A stretch of 64,000 nucleotides of DNA from JBKQVT01 sp963804825 (GCA_963804825.1 CAWDRV010000001.1:372001-436000); one strand, 5' to 3'. Shown: positions 47,200-57,857, counted from the first letter of the stretch. The notes: a model not told the origin generated them from the letters alone. Made by a program: numbers and translations.

Positions 47200-47237
47200 G
47201 GCTGCTGAGAGACGGTGCAGAAACGTTCATTCCGTGA
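47196..47237 (+). pseudogene. Start of a DUF5615-type toxin, truncated
   Basis: The ATG overlaps the antitoxin stop (ATGA). It begins MRLL, as expected for a DUF5615 toxin (usual start MRLLLDEN), and then runs RDGAETFIP to a stop. Only the start survives. Confidence 0.5.
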
Positions 47238-47274
47238 CACGTTCCGTCCGTCCAACCAGCCTGGCGACTGTTTT

Positions 47275-47462
47275 CGCCCCGTAGGGGCGTTCGCTCATAG
47301 CCCAGCAGTTTACTGCTGGGACGGCGAACACAACCATTTTGTGCGAAAAGTCCCGTAGGGACGGCTGAAATTGGGCATCCGAAATTCGATCGTCCCTACG
47401 GGACGAAGATGGAATTGGGGCCCCCGCTACCCAGCGATGAATCGCTGGGCTATTATCAGACG
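47275..47462. repeat. Intergenic cluster of foldback repeats
   Basis: Three hairpins lie in 190 bp: GCCCAGCAGT-TT-ACTGCTGGG near 47300, the pair GTCCCGTAGGGACGG / CGTCCCTACGGGAC (47350 and 47390), and CCCAGCGAT-GA-ATCGCTGGG near 47440. The surrounding 47200-47539 contains no further gene besides the truncated toxin start. Confidence 0.75.
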
Positions 47463-47539
47463 ACCCTCCAGGTCGAAATCCGCGCCGATCGCACTCCACA
47501 TTTGCATCACTTTCCGCGGTTCCACTTACCCGTTTTGAA

Positions 47540-48421
47540 ATGACCAACACGCGACTTTCGACCGGTGTGGAAGGGCTCGATGAACTGCTGGGCGGCGGAC
47601 TGCTGCCCGGAACGCTGACCGTCGTCGTCGGCTCCACCGGCATCGGCAAGACGCAACTGGGCTTGCAGTTCGCCCGCGCCGGGCTCGCGCAAGAAAAACA
47701 CAATGGCATCGTCTTCGACATGACCGCCCGCGGCGATCCGCAAAGCCACGCCGAATATGCACGGCGGATGTTCGGCTGGGAATTGCACGAGCGGGACGAC
47801 GGCCTGCCGGTGGACCTGGACGCTTTCTTCGACGCGGACCGCGCACCCGGCGACTATCTGCACGTGTTCCGGCAGCAGGGCCGGCGGGTGACCCGCCGCG
47901 ACATGGATTTCGAGGCGTGGAACGACTGGCAGGCCGAGTTGGCCCGCCGCTTGGAGGCCACGATCGCCTTCTTCTATGGCAATTTCGTCCGCGGCGCGCG
48001 CCGGGCGGTCATCGACGGCATCGAGCCGGTCGACCGCCCTAGCGATTCGGTGCAGATCGAGTTGTTCGAGTACGTCTATCACCAGATTTTGCGGAAGGAC
48101 GCCGAGTGGGTCGCCCGCGACCTGTTCCGTCAGCAGTATCTCCGCCATGCCGACGCGGTGGCCCGGCACGTTTACGAGCCCGGCGAGATCGGCTGCATGT
48201 TGCTGTACACGTCGCACGAGACGACGTTGGACGGCCTGATCGAGCGCCCTTTGGACGAGGGCGATCTGCTGGCCAACGCCAGCACGGTGATCCACTTGGG
48301 CAAGATCCGCGAGGGGACGCATTTCCGCCGCGTGGTGTACGTCAGCAAGCATCGCGGCAGCCCGTGCACCGACCGGCTCATCCCCTATCACATCGACCAG
48401 AGGGGCATCCGGCTGGATTGA
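47540..48421 (+). CDS. KaiC-like RecA-superfamily ATPase
   Basis: 293 residues: STGVEGLDELLGGGLLPGTL, then Walker A VVGSTGIGKTQLGLQFARAG (Gly31-Thr38), Walker B-type RRAVIDGIEPV, and later CMLLYTSHETTLDGLIERPL, NASTVIHLGKIREGTHFRRV, VYVSKHRG. This is the KaiC/GvpD-type single-domain fold. Circadian KaiC has two such domains; here there is one, with a large insert at about 75-140. No kaiA/kaiB-type partner is near. Function unknown, perhaps signalling. Its 3' end overlaps the convergent acetyltransferase gene by 34 bp. Confidence 0.85.
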   Translation: MTNTRLSTGVEGLDELLGGGLLPGTLTVVVGSTGIGKTQLGLQFARAGLAQEKHNGIVFDMTARGDPQSHAEYARRMFGWELHERDDGLPVDLDAFFDADRAPGDYLHVFRQQGRRVTRRDMDFEAWNDWQAELARRLEATIAFFYGNFVRGARRAVIDGIEPVDRPSDSVQIELFEYVYHQILRKDAEWVARDLFRQQYLRHADAVARHVYEPGEIGCMLLYTSHETTLDGLIERPLDEGDLLANASTVIHLGKIREGTHFRRVVYVSKHRGSPCTDRLIPYHIDQRGIRLD

Positions 48422-49530
48422 GGCTCGCCGTGCTCGACCACGGGCGACCGGCACGGCCGGCAACACGCATACGCCCGCAACGCCAACCGCGCGAGCCGTC
48501 GCCGCGGCGCGACGATCAGCCAGCCGACCGTGTATGTGTCCGGATGCCACCGGGCTTGGGCGTCGTTCAGCGGCCCGGTGAAGTCCAACGCACAGTATTG
48601 CTCCTCGGCGTGCAACCACTCGATCAGGCGGAAGCGGAGCAGTTGTCCGGGACTGCAATCGGCGTCGCGGGCGTCGTAGCCGACCTTCCAGGAGTGGAAG
48701 ACCCCCTTGGCCGCCAGACCGTAGGAGAAGGCGACCGGCCGGCCGCCGCAGCGGAGGACCGCCAGGGCCAGTTGGTCCCACGCGGCCAGTTGCCGGGCCT
48801 GGCGGAGGAAGTAATCGAACATGCCCGGCGTGTGGAGCACCGAGGTGCCGGCCGCCCCTTTCCAACCGGCGTCCTCGACCTCGAAGGCTTCGCGCAACGG
48901 GGCCTCGACTTCGTCCGGCCCGAGATGATCGGAGACCTCGAAGGTGACGTTGCCGCGGGCGGCCAACCGGTGGAATGCCCGGGCGAGGCTGTGGCGGTGG
49001 CGGCTCGACCAGCGTTCTTGGCAGGCCGGCCAGCAATGATCGATCGGGATTCGGCCGGCGAGCCATCGGTCGCGGCGGACGGCGGTCGTGCCGGCCCGTC
49101 CGAGGGCTTCCTGCAAGGCCCGCCATTGCGGGGCGGCGAAGGCGGCGTCATCCAACCAGAGCAACGGCCAAGGGAGCCGCGACATGGCCTCGACCAGGAC
49201 GTCGCCCAGATCGGCATCGGACGTCCGGGCGGCGTCCCAGAGCAGGCCGGCGCACGACGACCAGGGGTTGTCCACGGTCGCGCCGGCCGGAAAGACCCAC
49301 CCGACGCGGCGGCCCACCAAGGGCAGCGCGGCCAGCCAGTGGCCGTCCTCTTCCACGATCAGGGCATGGAACCTCGCCCGCGGCGCAAAATGCTCCATCC
49401 ACAAGGCGATCAGTTCCGCGCGGAGGGTGGGCATGGTCGTGTCGCTTCGCCACCACAGGTCGTCCCAACGGGCGGCCTGGGACCGCAGTGCGGCGATTGT
49501 ATCGACGTGAATCACCCGCGGCCGCGTCAT
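48388..49530 (-). CDS. FemAB/BioF2-like GNAT acetyltransferase
   Basis: 380 residues. ARFHALIVEEDGHWLAALPL, NPWSSCAGLLWD, and the GNAT_6 core RHSLARAFHRLAARGNVTFE, LHTPGMFDYFLRQARQLAAW, LALAVLRCGGRPVAFSYGLA, FHSWKVGYDARDADCSPGQL, LLRFRLIEWLHAEEQYCALD. Members are found in exopolysaccharide and cellulose loci, or transfer amino acids in FemAB. It lies immediately upstream of a polysaccharide flippase gene, with 4 bp between the flippase stop side and this gene's start reversed on the same strand, so a glycan-modifying role is probable. Confidence 0.8.
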   Translation of the reverse strand: MTRPRVIHVDTIAALRSQAARWDDLWWRSDTTMPTLRAELIALWMEHFAPRARFHALIVEEDGHWLAALPLVGRRVGWVFPAGATVDNPWSSCAGLLWDAARTSDADLGDVLVEAMSRLPWPLLWLDDAAFAAPQWRALQEALGRAGTTAVRRDRWLAGRIPIDHCWPACQERWSSRHRHSLARAFHRLAARGNVTFEVSDHLGPDEVEAPLREAFEVEDAGWKGAAGTSVLHTPGMFDYFLRQARQLAAWDQLALAVLRCGGRPVAFSYGLAAKGVFHSWKVGYDARDADCSPGQLLRFRLIEWLHAEEQYCALDFTGPLNDAQARWHPDTYTVGWLIVAPRRRLARLALRAYACCRPCRSPVVEHGEPQSSRMPLWSM

Positions 49531-49534
49531 GTCG

Positions 49535-51100
49535 CTATCCCTCGATGACCGTGCGGCGCCGGCAGAACGCCGTGAAGCGTGCCACGTGTTGCGCGATGCC
49601 GGCCCAGAGCACGTGTTTCTCCTCGCGCGACAACAGCCGGTCGGAAACGGTCAGATAGATGGCCACGACCAGCAGGATCAGCGTGGCGTTCCAGGGGCCG
49701 AGGCACACGACGATCGGCAGCAACAGCGCGACCCAGGTGCCGAAATCGACGTGCATGCCCAGCCGCCGGTTGATGACCATCACGAGCATGAGGGCGACGA
49801 AATTGGCGGCCGTGGTGGCCAGGACGGCCCCGAGCAGTCCCAGCCGTGGCAAGAGCAACAGGTTCAACGCCACGTTGACGGCCAGTCCGAGGGCCAGGGC
49901 CACGGCCGCCGCGCCCGCCCGCTCGGCGCACCACAGGTACTTCTGCGCCACGATGGTCAGGCCGAACCAGGTGCAATAGATCAAGGTCCAGGGCATGACG
50001 GCCAGGCCGCCGGCGTATTTTCCGCGGAAGGCGACCTGGAACAGCAGCGGCGCGGTCGCCAGGACCAGCACGGCGCCGGCGGCCAAGCCGGCGGCCAGCA
50101 CTTTCAGCAGCAGGTTCATCTGGGCAGAGACACGCCCGCGGCGTCCGGCTTCCCAGTCGCAACTGAGATGCGGAGTGGCCACGGCCGCGATCATGGCGGT
50201 CACGGAGGCCAGCAGCAGCGGCACCACCCGCGAACTGCGATAGTTGCCCACTTCCGCCAGGGCGTTGCCGGTGGAACAGTGGACGATCATCTGGCGGTCG
50301 GCCAGGTCGAACAGCGCGGTGAGCAGGTTGATCATCATGATCCAGGCGGTGAAGGGGAGCAGCCTCGACCACAGTTCGCGTTGCGGCAGCGGCGCCGGCG
50401 TCTCCGGGAGCAGCCGGCTTGTCCGCCGCAGCCACCACGCCGCCCCCAGCGAGGTGAGCAGGCAGCCGGCGCCATAGGCGAGGACGACGCTCTCGGCGTC
50501 GCAGCGGCCCAGGCACATCAGGCCGATCCCAAGCGCGGCGAAGATCATGCTGGCGGCCAGTTCCATGCCCGACACCAACCGCATGTTGCGCAGCGAGGTG
50601 AACACGCTCGTCAGGTAATTGAAGGCGATCACCGCCAGCAGCGTGCCCGCCAAAATCGCGACCAGCCGCGTTTGGTCGCCGCAACCGAAGATCAGGTGCG
50701 AGAAACAGGTCCGGGCCAGTCCGACGAACAGCGCGGCCGGGATGGCCAACAGGGCGCAGACGATGGCCGTCCGCCGCAGGAAACGGCGCAGTTGCCCTTG
50801 CTGCCGGTAACGTTCGAGGTAGCGGCCGAAAGTGCCCGGCAACGACAATATCGCCAACGGCGCGGCGAGCATGAGGAAGCTGAAGGCCATGTCCCATTGC
50901 CCCAACTGCTCGGCGTCGAGCCAGCGGCAGAAGAGGATCTCCCGCACGAACCCGACCATCCGCTGGATCACGGTCAGCGCCAGCAGGATGAAGACGCCTC
51001 CGACGAGGGTGTCGGCGCGCAGGGAGCCGGCCGTCTCCATCGGAGCCGGCCCGTCGAAAGGGACGGGCTGGACAAGGTCTTCAGGGTCCTCGCGATGCAT
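49535..51100 (-). CDS. Polysaccharide flippase (MOP/Wzx type)
   Basis: I use ATG 51100 (MHREDPEDLVQ), since the open frame upstream of it runs through a foldback repeat. About 521 residues with 12-14 membrane helices. TLVGGVFILLALTVIQRMVG and EILFCRWLDAEQLGQWDMAF mark the first helices of the Polysacc_synt family. Later MLAAPLAILSLPGTFGRYLE, ADRQMIVHCSTGNALAEVGN, LIYCTWFGLTIVAQKYLWCA and GLAVNVALNLLLLPRLGLLG are typical. It would flip lipid-linked glycans across the inner membrane. The acetyltransferase gene follows it. Confidence 0.85.
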   Translation of the reverse strand: MHREDPEDLVQPVPFDGPAPMETAGSLRADTLVGGVFILLALTVIQRMVGFVREILFCRWLDAEQLGQWDMAFSFLMLAAPLAILSLPGTFGRYLERYRQQGQLRRFLRRTAIVCALLAIPAALFVGLARTCFSHLIFGCGDQTRLVAILAGTLLAVIAFNYLTSVFTSLRNMRLVSGMELAASMIFAALGIGLMCLGRCDAESVVLAYGAGCLLTSLGAAWWLRRTSRLLPETPAPLPQRELWSRLLPFTAWIMMINLLTALFDLADRQMIVHCSTGNALAEVGNYRSSRVVPLLLASVTAMIAAVATPHLSCDWEAGRRGRVSAQMNLLLKVLAAGLAAGAVLVLATAPLLFQVAFRGKYAGGLAVMPWTLIYCTWFGLTIVAQKYLWCAERAGAAAVALALGLAVNVALNLLLLPRLGLLGAVLATTAANFVALMLVMVINRRLGMHVDFGTWVALLLPIVVCLGPWNATLILLVVAIYLTVSDRLLSREEKHVLWAGIAQHVARFTAFCRRRTVIEG

Positions 51101-51182
51101 CGGCGGCCAATCCTGGCGGTTTCGCTCGTTCCGGCTACTTTCCCAGAACAAGGCTAGCTTACGGGGATGCGGATCGCGTCGG

Positions 51183-51292
51183 GTGCCACGACCAACCTTC
51201 GGTCGGTGCCCGGCTTGCCCAGCAGTGCCGCGGTGGAAGTGCTTCTGCACTGCCGGACAAGCCGGACACCATGCGAAGCATGGTTGTGGCAC
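51183..51292. repeat. 110-bp imperfect foldback repeat
   Basis: The outer arms are GTGCCACGACCA and TGGTTGTGGCAC. Inner arms are CGGCTTGCCCAGCAGTGC and GCACTGCCGGACAAGCCG, with a further small hairpin CCATGCGAAGCATGG. It sits in the divergent gap between flippase and DUF1573 genes. It is the type of intergenic repeat found scattered in planctomycete genomes. Confidence 0.7.
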
Positions 51293-51350
51293 TACGCGAG
51301 GGAATAGACAAGCCCGCGCAACCGGCGCCAAGCGAATAACCGCTACGGAC

Positions 51351-52344
51351 CTACTCCGCCACGATCGCGTAGATCGAGATGTTGACGGTCGCCCCGTCGC
51401 GGTCGGTCGTGATGTGGATGGTCTTCTCCACGCGGCCGCGCTCGGCGCCGGCAATGAAAGTCACCGGCAACACGTGCACCGGCTTGGCCGGGCCGTTGGT
51501 GGCGGCGAATTGGAAACTTGCCGGGTCGCCCGCCACCGAAAGGATCCGAAACGGCTTCTTGCCCCACACCACCACTTGCCGCGTCGTCTTCTCGCCCGGT
51601 TGCAGGGTGCCAAGGAAGAGCGACGGCGGGCTGGCCGTGACCTTGGCAAGGACCCGCGCTTCGACGGTCACGGGAATCTCCGTCACCTGGGGATCATTGG
51701 TCAGCAGGATCACGTGATCTTGCAGGCAGCCGCACGGGGCGTTCTTGGCCAGCCGGACCTGGAGTTCGTACCAGACCTGGTTGTCCTGTCGTGCCCGTTC
51801 CACGACCTTGCACGAGAGATAGGGGTTGGCGGTCTTCGCCTCGAGGATCTTCCAGTCGATCCGTCCGGCGCGATAGACGATGATCTTGCCCTCGGCCCCC
51901 TCGCCCTGGTTGACGTCCCCCAGCGCGACGCTGTCGTGATCGAGCAGGACGTTCTTGATGGACATACGCCGCCACTTGCAATTCCACCTGGGCGAACATG
52001 GGCTGGTCGAAGGTCACGGTGATCGTGGCGCCCCGCTTGCCCAGGTACCTGTCGCTGTTGAGATGGGCGATGATCGCGCCCTTTTCGTACGGTTTCAAGA
52101 CCTCCTTTTTAATCAGAGGCGTCGTGCAACCGCAACTGACCTGCACGTCGGAAATGTGAACGTCCGACGCGTACTTGTTGGTCAGGACGAATTCGTACTC
52201 CGCCTTGGCGCCCCGGGCAACCGACCCGAAACTGTGGCTGTTGGTCTCGAACATGGCGGCGGCCCAGTTCTGGGCCAATCCCGTCGAAGCCGCCGACAGC
52301 ACGCAACCCACCACCAAAATCCCCCGAAAACCGCTCCACGCCAT
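51351..52344 (-). CDS. DUF1573 secreted protein (one frameshift)
   Basis: The start is ATG 52344, giving signal peptide MAWSGFRGILVVGCVLSAAS. The first frame carries the DUF1573 domain: FETNSHSFGSVARGAKAEYE, FVLTNKYASDVHISDVQVSC, GCTTPLIKKEVLKPYEKGAI and IAHLNSDRYLGKRGATITVT. It shifts near 51967 to the frame ending at 51351, with SLFLGTLQPGEKTTRQVVVW and VEKTIHITTDRDGATVNISI. DUF1573 is an Ig-like fold of unknown role, exported and strongly expanded in planctomycetes and Bacteroidetes. The CGCTTP motif is its hallmark. About 330 residues. Confidence 0.85.
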
Positions 52345-52857
52345 GATGAAGACCTCCAATGTCACAATCTTAACGCAAACCGTGAACAAGGCAAGACACG
52401 CGGCACAGATGCCGCGGCTACGCCGCAAGTGGCACGTGTCGCCGCCGGTGCAATTCACGCCGCATCGACAAGTTTTCCACGCCGGAGGCAAAAAAACCGG
52501 CGGCCCCCGTGACAATTCGCACGATTTTCTCCCGGCCGATAAGCCACCGTCGCAACAACCCGAAACAGGATCGCCCCCCGACAGCCAAACGCCCGACGAC
52601 TCGGCGGAAGAGCCCCAGGTGCCGCGGCTGGCGAGAAATCGGCAGTTGGCGAACGTAACCGGCGACCAAGTCCATGTCAAGTAAACCGGAGAAATCGCGG
52701 TTTTTATCATGGTTACCCCACCAACGGCGTTGCCCCGCCGGGCAAGCCGTGGCCTCTTGGAAGCCCTTCCGCGCCTAGAATATAATAGGTGGCAAGGCGG
52801 GGAGGTGGGCGTCGATCCAACGGGCCACTTCCCCGCGAAAACGCCCCACGCGCAGCC
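52345..52857. other. Intergenic region, no gene seen
   Basis: About 510 bp between the divergent DUF1573 and CHAD genes. No protein with family resemblance on either strand. TAGAATATAATAG near 52775 is a possible -10 region for the polyphosphate operon. Confidence 0.45.
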
Positions 52858-54142
52858 ATGACCAAATCTTCCGATCGCAGTTATCAGTTTCTTGCCGCCC
52901 ATTACATCCGCCGGCAGGCGAAGCAACTTGCCGAGCAGTTGGAGGGGGTGCGCAGGGCGGAAGACATCGAGTTCATTCACCGGGCCCGCGTCGCCTCGCG
53001 GCGTCTGCGGTCGGCGTTGAAGATGTTTCCCGACTGCTTCGGTCGCAAGACGATGAAGCGGTGGCGGAAGCAAATCCGCCGCGTCACCGAAGGGCTGGGG
53101 GCGGCGCGACAAGGACGTGCAGATCGATTTTCTCTGCGGCATCCTCTCCGCGGTCACCGACAAGAGTTGTTTTCCCGGCATTGTGCGGTTGTTGGCTCAA
53201 TTGGAGCACGAGCGCGACCTTCTGCAGCCCACGGTGGTCAAGGCGGTCGACGGCCCGGCCGCCCGCAAGGCGCTCGACGAAATGCAGACGATGACCAAGG
53301 CCGTGTTGGTCGAGACGAAGGGTTCGGAGTCGAAGGGACTGGAGCCGTCCGACTACAGCGATTTCGCCCGTGCCCAGACGCGGCGACACATCCTGGGCCG
53401 GCTGGAAGAAATGTTGTGCTGCCAGGACAGCCTGCAGGACATAGACGACCGCCGCCGGCACCATGCGATGCGCATCGCGGCCAAGCGGCTTCGCTATACG
53501 GTCGAGATCGCCAAGCCGGTCTACGGCCCGGCGCTGGACGAGATCCTCACGGCCGTCAAGCGGGTGCAGACGCTGCTGGGCGACATCCACGACGGCGACG
53601 TGTGGCTGGAGCACCTCGATGCTTATGCGGCGGACCAGCGGCGGCAGACGATCGCCTCCGCCGGCCGGCCGGCACGGTTCGTGCGCCTGGAAGCCGGCAT
53701 CAACTACCTCCGGCAAGAACGCCGCTGCCACCGCCAGCAGGTCTTCCAGGAAATGGTCGACTACTGGGGGCAACTCCGCGAGCAGGGATTTTGGGACAAC
53801 CTGGTTCGGCTCGTGGAATCGGGCGTTCCCGCCCCGGCGGCGACGACGGTGGCATCGGCCGCGGCCGCGCTGCCGCCGCCCGCCTCACCGCTGTCCCACC
53901 ACGACGTTTCTCGCGACAACGGACCTAAGTCCAAGTCCAACGGCGAGAACGGCGGGGACGTTGAGAACGTGGTGCGAGAGTCGTTTCGGCAACCGACGGC
54001 GTCCTCGCTGTCGCCGTCATCGCCGTTGCCGTCCGCGCCGTTGCCGTCGCTGCCCGCGGCATCGCAAGCGGGTCCCGGTTCCAAGTCGTCCGCGGCCGTC
54101 GCGTTGCCGGCCCGGCAGAAAGCGGAGACGATTGGCCGGTGA
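52858..54142 (+). CDS. CHAD domain protein (one frameshift)
   Basis: Starts MTKSSDRSYQFLAAHYIRRQ at 52858. The CHAD (conserved histidine alpha-helical) domain fills most of it: EFIHRARVASRRLRSALKMF, a shift near 53105 (RDKDVQIDFL), HHAMRIAAKRLRYTVEIAKP, VQTLLGDIHDGDVWLEHLDA. CHAD domains bind polyphosphate, which fits the ppx and ppk1 genes that follow. The last 95 residues are Ala/Ser/Pro-rich low complexity. Its TGA (54140-54142) overlaps the GTG (54139) of ppx, implying coupled translation. Confidence 0.88.
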
Positions 54143-55732
54143 GCGCAGACATGCCGCCAGGTTCTCCTCCTGCCGATTCGTCGTTGCCGAAGTCCGCCCC
54201 GTCGGCTCGGATCGTGGCTGCCATCGACGTGGGGGCGAACTCGATCCGCATGGTCGTGGCCGAGGTGTTGCCGGACGGCCGCATCGAGGTGCTCGAGCGA
54301 TTGCAGCGCGCCGTGCATCTGGGGCAGGACGCCTATCGTCGCGGGCGGTTGGGCGCCGCCAGCATGCGCGCCGCCGTCGCCGTGCTCCACGATTACCAGC
54401 AATTGCTCCAGCTTTACAAAGTGGAACGGGTGCGGGCGGTGGCCACCAGCGCCGCCCGCGAGGCCGGCAACGCCGACACCTTCCTCGACCGCGTCTTCAT
54501 GGCCACCGGTCTGCACGTCGAGGTGATCGGCACTTCCGAGGAGAGCCGGCTGACGGTCTCGGCCGTCTGCCAGGCGGTGGGCGACGCCCTGGGCGTCAAC
54601 CGGGACAAGGCCCTGATCGCCGACGTGGGCGGTGGCAGCACGCTGTTGACGCTGTTGGACAACGGCGAGATCGTCACTTCGCAGAGCCTGCGGCTGGGCT
54701 CCATCCGGTTGCAGGAGATGTTGTCCACCAGCGAGGAGTCGCCGCATCGCACGGAGGAGTTGCTCCGCGATCATATCGCCAACGCGCTGGCGGGCATGCA
54801 GAGTTCGCTGCCGCTGCGGGACGTGCGTTCGTTTATCGCGGTGGGCGGCGATGCCCGCTTCGCCGCCCGGCAGATCGGCCGGCCCACCGACAGCGAAGAC
54901 TTGGTGATCGTCGATCCGCCGGAGTTCGACAAGCTCGTGGAGCGATGCGGGCGGCATACGGCGGAGGAGTTGTCGAAGCAGCACGGAATGCCCTTTGCCG
55001 AGGCCGAGACGCTGAATCCGGCGCTGCTGGTCTACCAGAACCTGCTGCGGCTGACACAGGCGGGGCGCATGATCGTTTCCCACGTGTCGATGCGCGACGG
55101 CCTGTTGCTGGAGCTGGCCCGCGCCGTGACCGGCCAGGAAGACCGGGCGCTGTTGGAAGGGGTGATCCACTCGGCCGTGGCCGTGGCGCAGAAGTATCGC
55201 GTGGACATGCGACATGCTGCGCATGGTGGCCGACATCGCGGTCCGCCTGTTCGACGAGCTTCATGCCGAGCACGGTCTGGGACCGCGGCATCGCCTGCTG
55301 CTGGAAGTGGCGGGCCTGCTGCACGAGGTGGGTGGATTCGTCAGCAGCCGCAGCCACCACAAGCACAGCGGCTACTTGATCGCCAATTCCGAGATTTTCG
55401 GGCTGAATCGCGACGAGATCGCGGTCGTGGCCCAGGTGGCCCGCTACCATCGCCGCAGCGGGCCGAAGCCGTCGCACGCCGAATACGTGGCGCTTGCGCG
55501 GGAGACCCGCGTGACGGTGAACAAGCTGGCGGCGTTGTTGCGGGTGGCTGATGCCCTGGCCCGCGGCCACGTCCGCCACGCCCGCGACCTCCGCTTCGAC
55601 CGCCAGGGCGACGACCTGGTGGTGGCCATCCCCGGCGTCGCCGACGTGTTGTTGGAAGAGCGGGCGATCGCCGGCAAGGGGGACTTGTTCGAGGACATTT
55701 TCGGCATGAAAGTGCGATTGGAAACGGCGTGA
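54139..55732 (+). CDS. ppx: Exopolyphosphatase, Ppx/GppA family with HD-type C-terminus (one frameshift)
   Basis: Start GTG 54139 or ATG 54151. N-terminal ASKHA fold: VAAIDVGANSIRMVVAEVLP, VRAVATSAAREAGNAD, VIGTSEESRL, phosphate-2 loop ALIADVGGGSTLLTLL and later RSFIAVGGDARFAARQIG. A small indel near 55205 is followed by a second domain in another frame: LLEVAGLLHEVGGFVSSRSH, HKHSGYLIANSEIFGLNRDE with HEV/HKH histidines of an HD-like fold, as in long Ppx enzymes. About 530 residues. It removes terminal phosphates from polyphosphate or cleaves pppGpp. ppk1 follows 14 bp later. Confidence 0.9.
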
Positions 55733-55746
55733 AACCAGGGGACTCC

Positions 55747-57856
55747 ATGTCCAAAAAGAAGCTCAAATCGCCGGAGTTGTTCATCAATCGGGAGTTGAAC
55801 TGGCTGGAGTTCAACGATCGCGTCCTCCGCGAGGGACTCTGCGAGGACGTGCCGCTTCTGGAACGCATCAAGTTCCTTGCCATCGTCAGTTCCAACCTCG
55901 AGGAATTTTTTCTCGTCCGCGTGGCGGGGTTAATGCGGGCGAGGGCCGACGGGGTCCGCCGCCGCGATCCCTCGGGCATGACGCCCGCCGCGCAACTGTC
56001 CGCCATCAGCGCGCGGGCGCATCGCATGGTCCAAGATCAGGCCGAGGGCGTCGCCAAGGCGCTCGAAGCGTTGGCCGGCCACGGACTGGCCGTGCTCGAG
56101 CCGCGCGACTGGACCGCCTCGCAGCGACAGTTCCTCCAGGCGCACTTCGCCAAGGAATTATTGCCGGCGCTCACGCCGCTGGCCGTGCAGGAGCTGAATC
56201 CGCCGCCGCTGTTGCCGGGCCAGCAATGGTACGTGGCGGCGGTGCTGGCGGGCGGCCGGACCGAGCCGCCGGCCGAGCGGATCGTCGTCGTGCCCATCCC
56301 CAGCCAGTTCCCCCGCTGGCTCAGCGTGCCGGCGGAGCAGGGCGTCTGCCTGGCCCGGCTGGACGACGTGATCGCGGCCAACGTGGCGGCGGTGCTGACC
56401 GGCTGCGAGGTGTTGGCCACGGCGGTCTTTCGCATCACCCGCGACGCCGACGTGGAGGTGCGCCGCGACCCGTCGGGCGACATGCTCCATGCCGTGGAGA
56501 AGGCGGTGTTGGACCGGCGTCGGCGCGCGGCGGTGCGGCTGACGATCTCGGCCCGGCCCGATCGGCGCATCCGGCAGTGGCTCGCCGAATGGCTGCACTT
56601 GGGACCGGACGAAATCTACGAGACGCCCGGACCGTTGGACGCCGCGGCCCTGATGGAAATCGCCAACTGGCCGGGTTTCGAGGACCTGAAGAACGCGGAA
56701 TGGCCGCCGCAGCCGCCGCACGACCTGATCGGCGTCGAGAACCTCTGGGATGCCGTCGGGGACCACGACGTGTTGCTGTTCCATCCTTACGAGAGCTTCG
56801 ATCCCGTGGTCCGCCTGGTGGAGCAGGCCGCCGACGACCCGGACGTGGTCGCCATCAAGCAGACGCTCTACCGGACCAGCGGCGATTCGCCGATTGTCCG
56901 CGCCCTGGGCCGGGCGGCCCAAAACGGCAAGGAAGTGACCGTGCTGGTCGAGCTACGGGCCCGCTTCGATGAAACCCGCAACGTCCAGTGGGCGCGCCGC
57001 CTGGAGGACGCCGGCTGCCACGTCATCTACGGCGTGGCCGGCTACAAGACCCATGCCAAGGCCCTGTTGATCGTTCGCCGCCAGCAGCATCGCATGCAGC
57101 GATACGTCCACCTGGCCACCGGCAACTACAACGACAAGACGGCCCGGCTCTATTCCGACATCGGCCTGATGACCGCCGACCGCGACATCGCCAGCGACGT
57201 GGCGGCGTTTTTCAATCTGCTGACGGGCCGTTCGGAGGCGGTCGGCTGGCTGAAGCTGGCCATCGCGCCGACGGGGCTGCGGCAGCGGTTCCTGGACCTC
57301 ATCGATCGCGAGATGCAAGTCTCCACGCCCGACCGCCCCGGGCTCATCATGGCCAAAGTCAACTCGCTGCAAGACACGGAGATTTGCCGGGCGCTGTACC
57401 GCGCCAGCGGAGCGGGGGTGCGCGTGCTGCTGAACGTCCGCGGCATCTGCTGCCTGCGGCCGGGAGTGGCCGGCGTCTCGGAGAACATCGAAGTCCGCTC
57501 GATCATCGACCGCTTTCTCGAACACGCCCGCATCTTCTACTTCCGCAACGGCGGCCACGAGGAGGTCTATCTGGGCAGCGCCGACTGGATGACCCGCAAC
57601 CTCGTGAAGCGGCTGGAAATCCTCTTTCCGGTTACGGACGCGAATTTGCAGGCGGCGGTTGATCGAGATTTTGAACACGTTTTTCGCGGACAACGTGAAA
57701 GCCCGCCGGCTGCTGGCCGACGGAACCTACCGGGCGGTGGAGCGGGAAGGTCCGCGCGTGCGGTCGCAGGCAGTTTTCTATCAGGACGCGGTCAATGCGG
57801 TGCATTTGGCGCAGCAGGCGGCGTTGCAATTCCGCCCGTTGACCCGGCCGCAGTGA
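55747..57856 (+). CDS. ppk1: Polyphosphate kinase 1 (one frameshift at the 3' end)
   Basis: Start ATG 55747 with AGGGGA upstream. About 703 residues: FINRELNWLEFNDRVLREGL, FLAIVSSNLEEFFLVRVAGL (N-terminal domain), LLFHPYESFDPVVRLVEQAA, VVAIKQTLYRTSGDSPIVRA, the phosphorylated His436 in GYKTHAKALLIVRR (E. coli His435), then RYVHLATGNYNDKTARLYSD and the second HKD-like RNGGHEEVYLGSADWMTRNL. An extra T near 57655 shifts the frame, and IEILNTFFADNVKARRLLAD continues to TGA 57854-57856. It makes long-chain polyphosphate from ATP. Third gene of the CHAD-ppx-ppk1 operon. Confidence 0.93.
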
Positions 57857-57857
57857 C
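57830..57857. repeat. 28-bp direct repeat, left copy (end of ppk1)
   Basis: Begins TTCCGCCCGTTGACCCGGCC and includes the last codons and stop of ppk1. An identical copy lies at 58778-58805. The 0.92 kb between them holds the NYN gene with its own signals. Confidence 0.9.
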
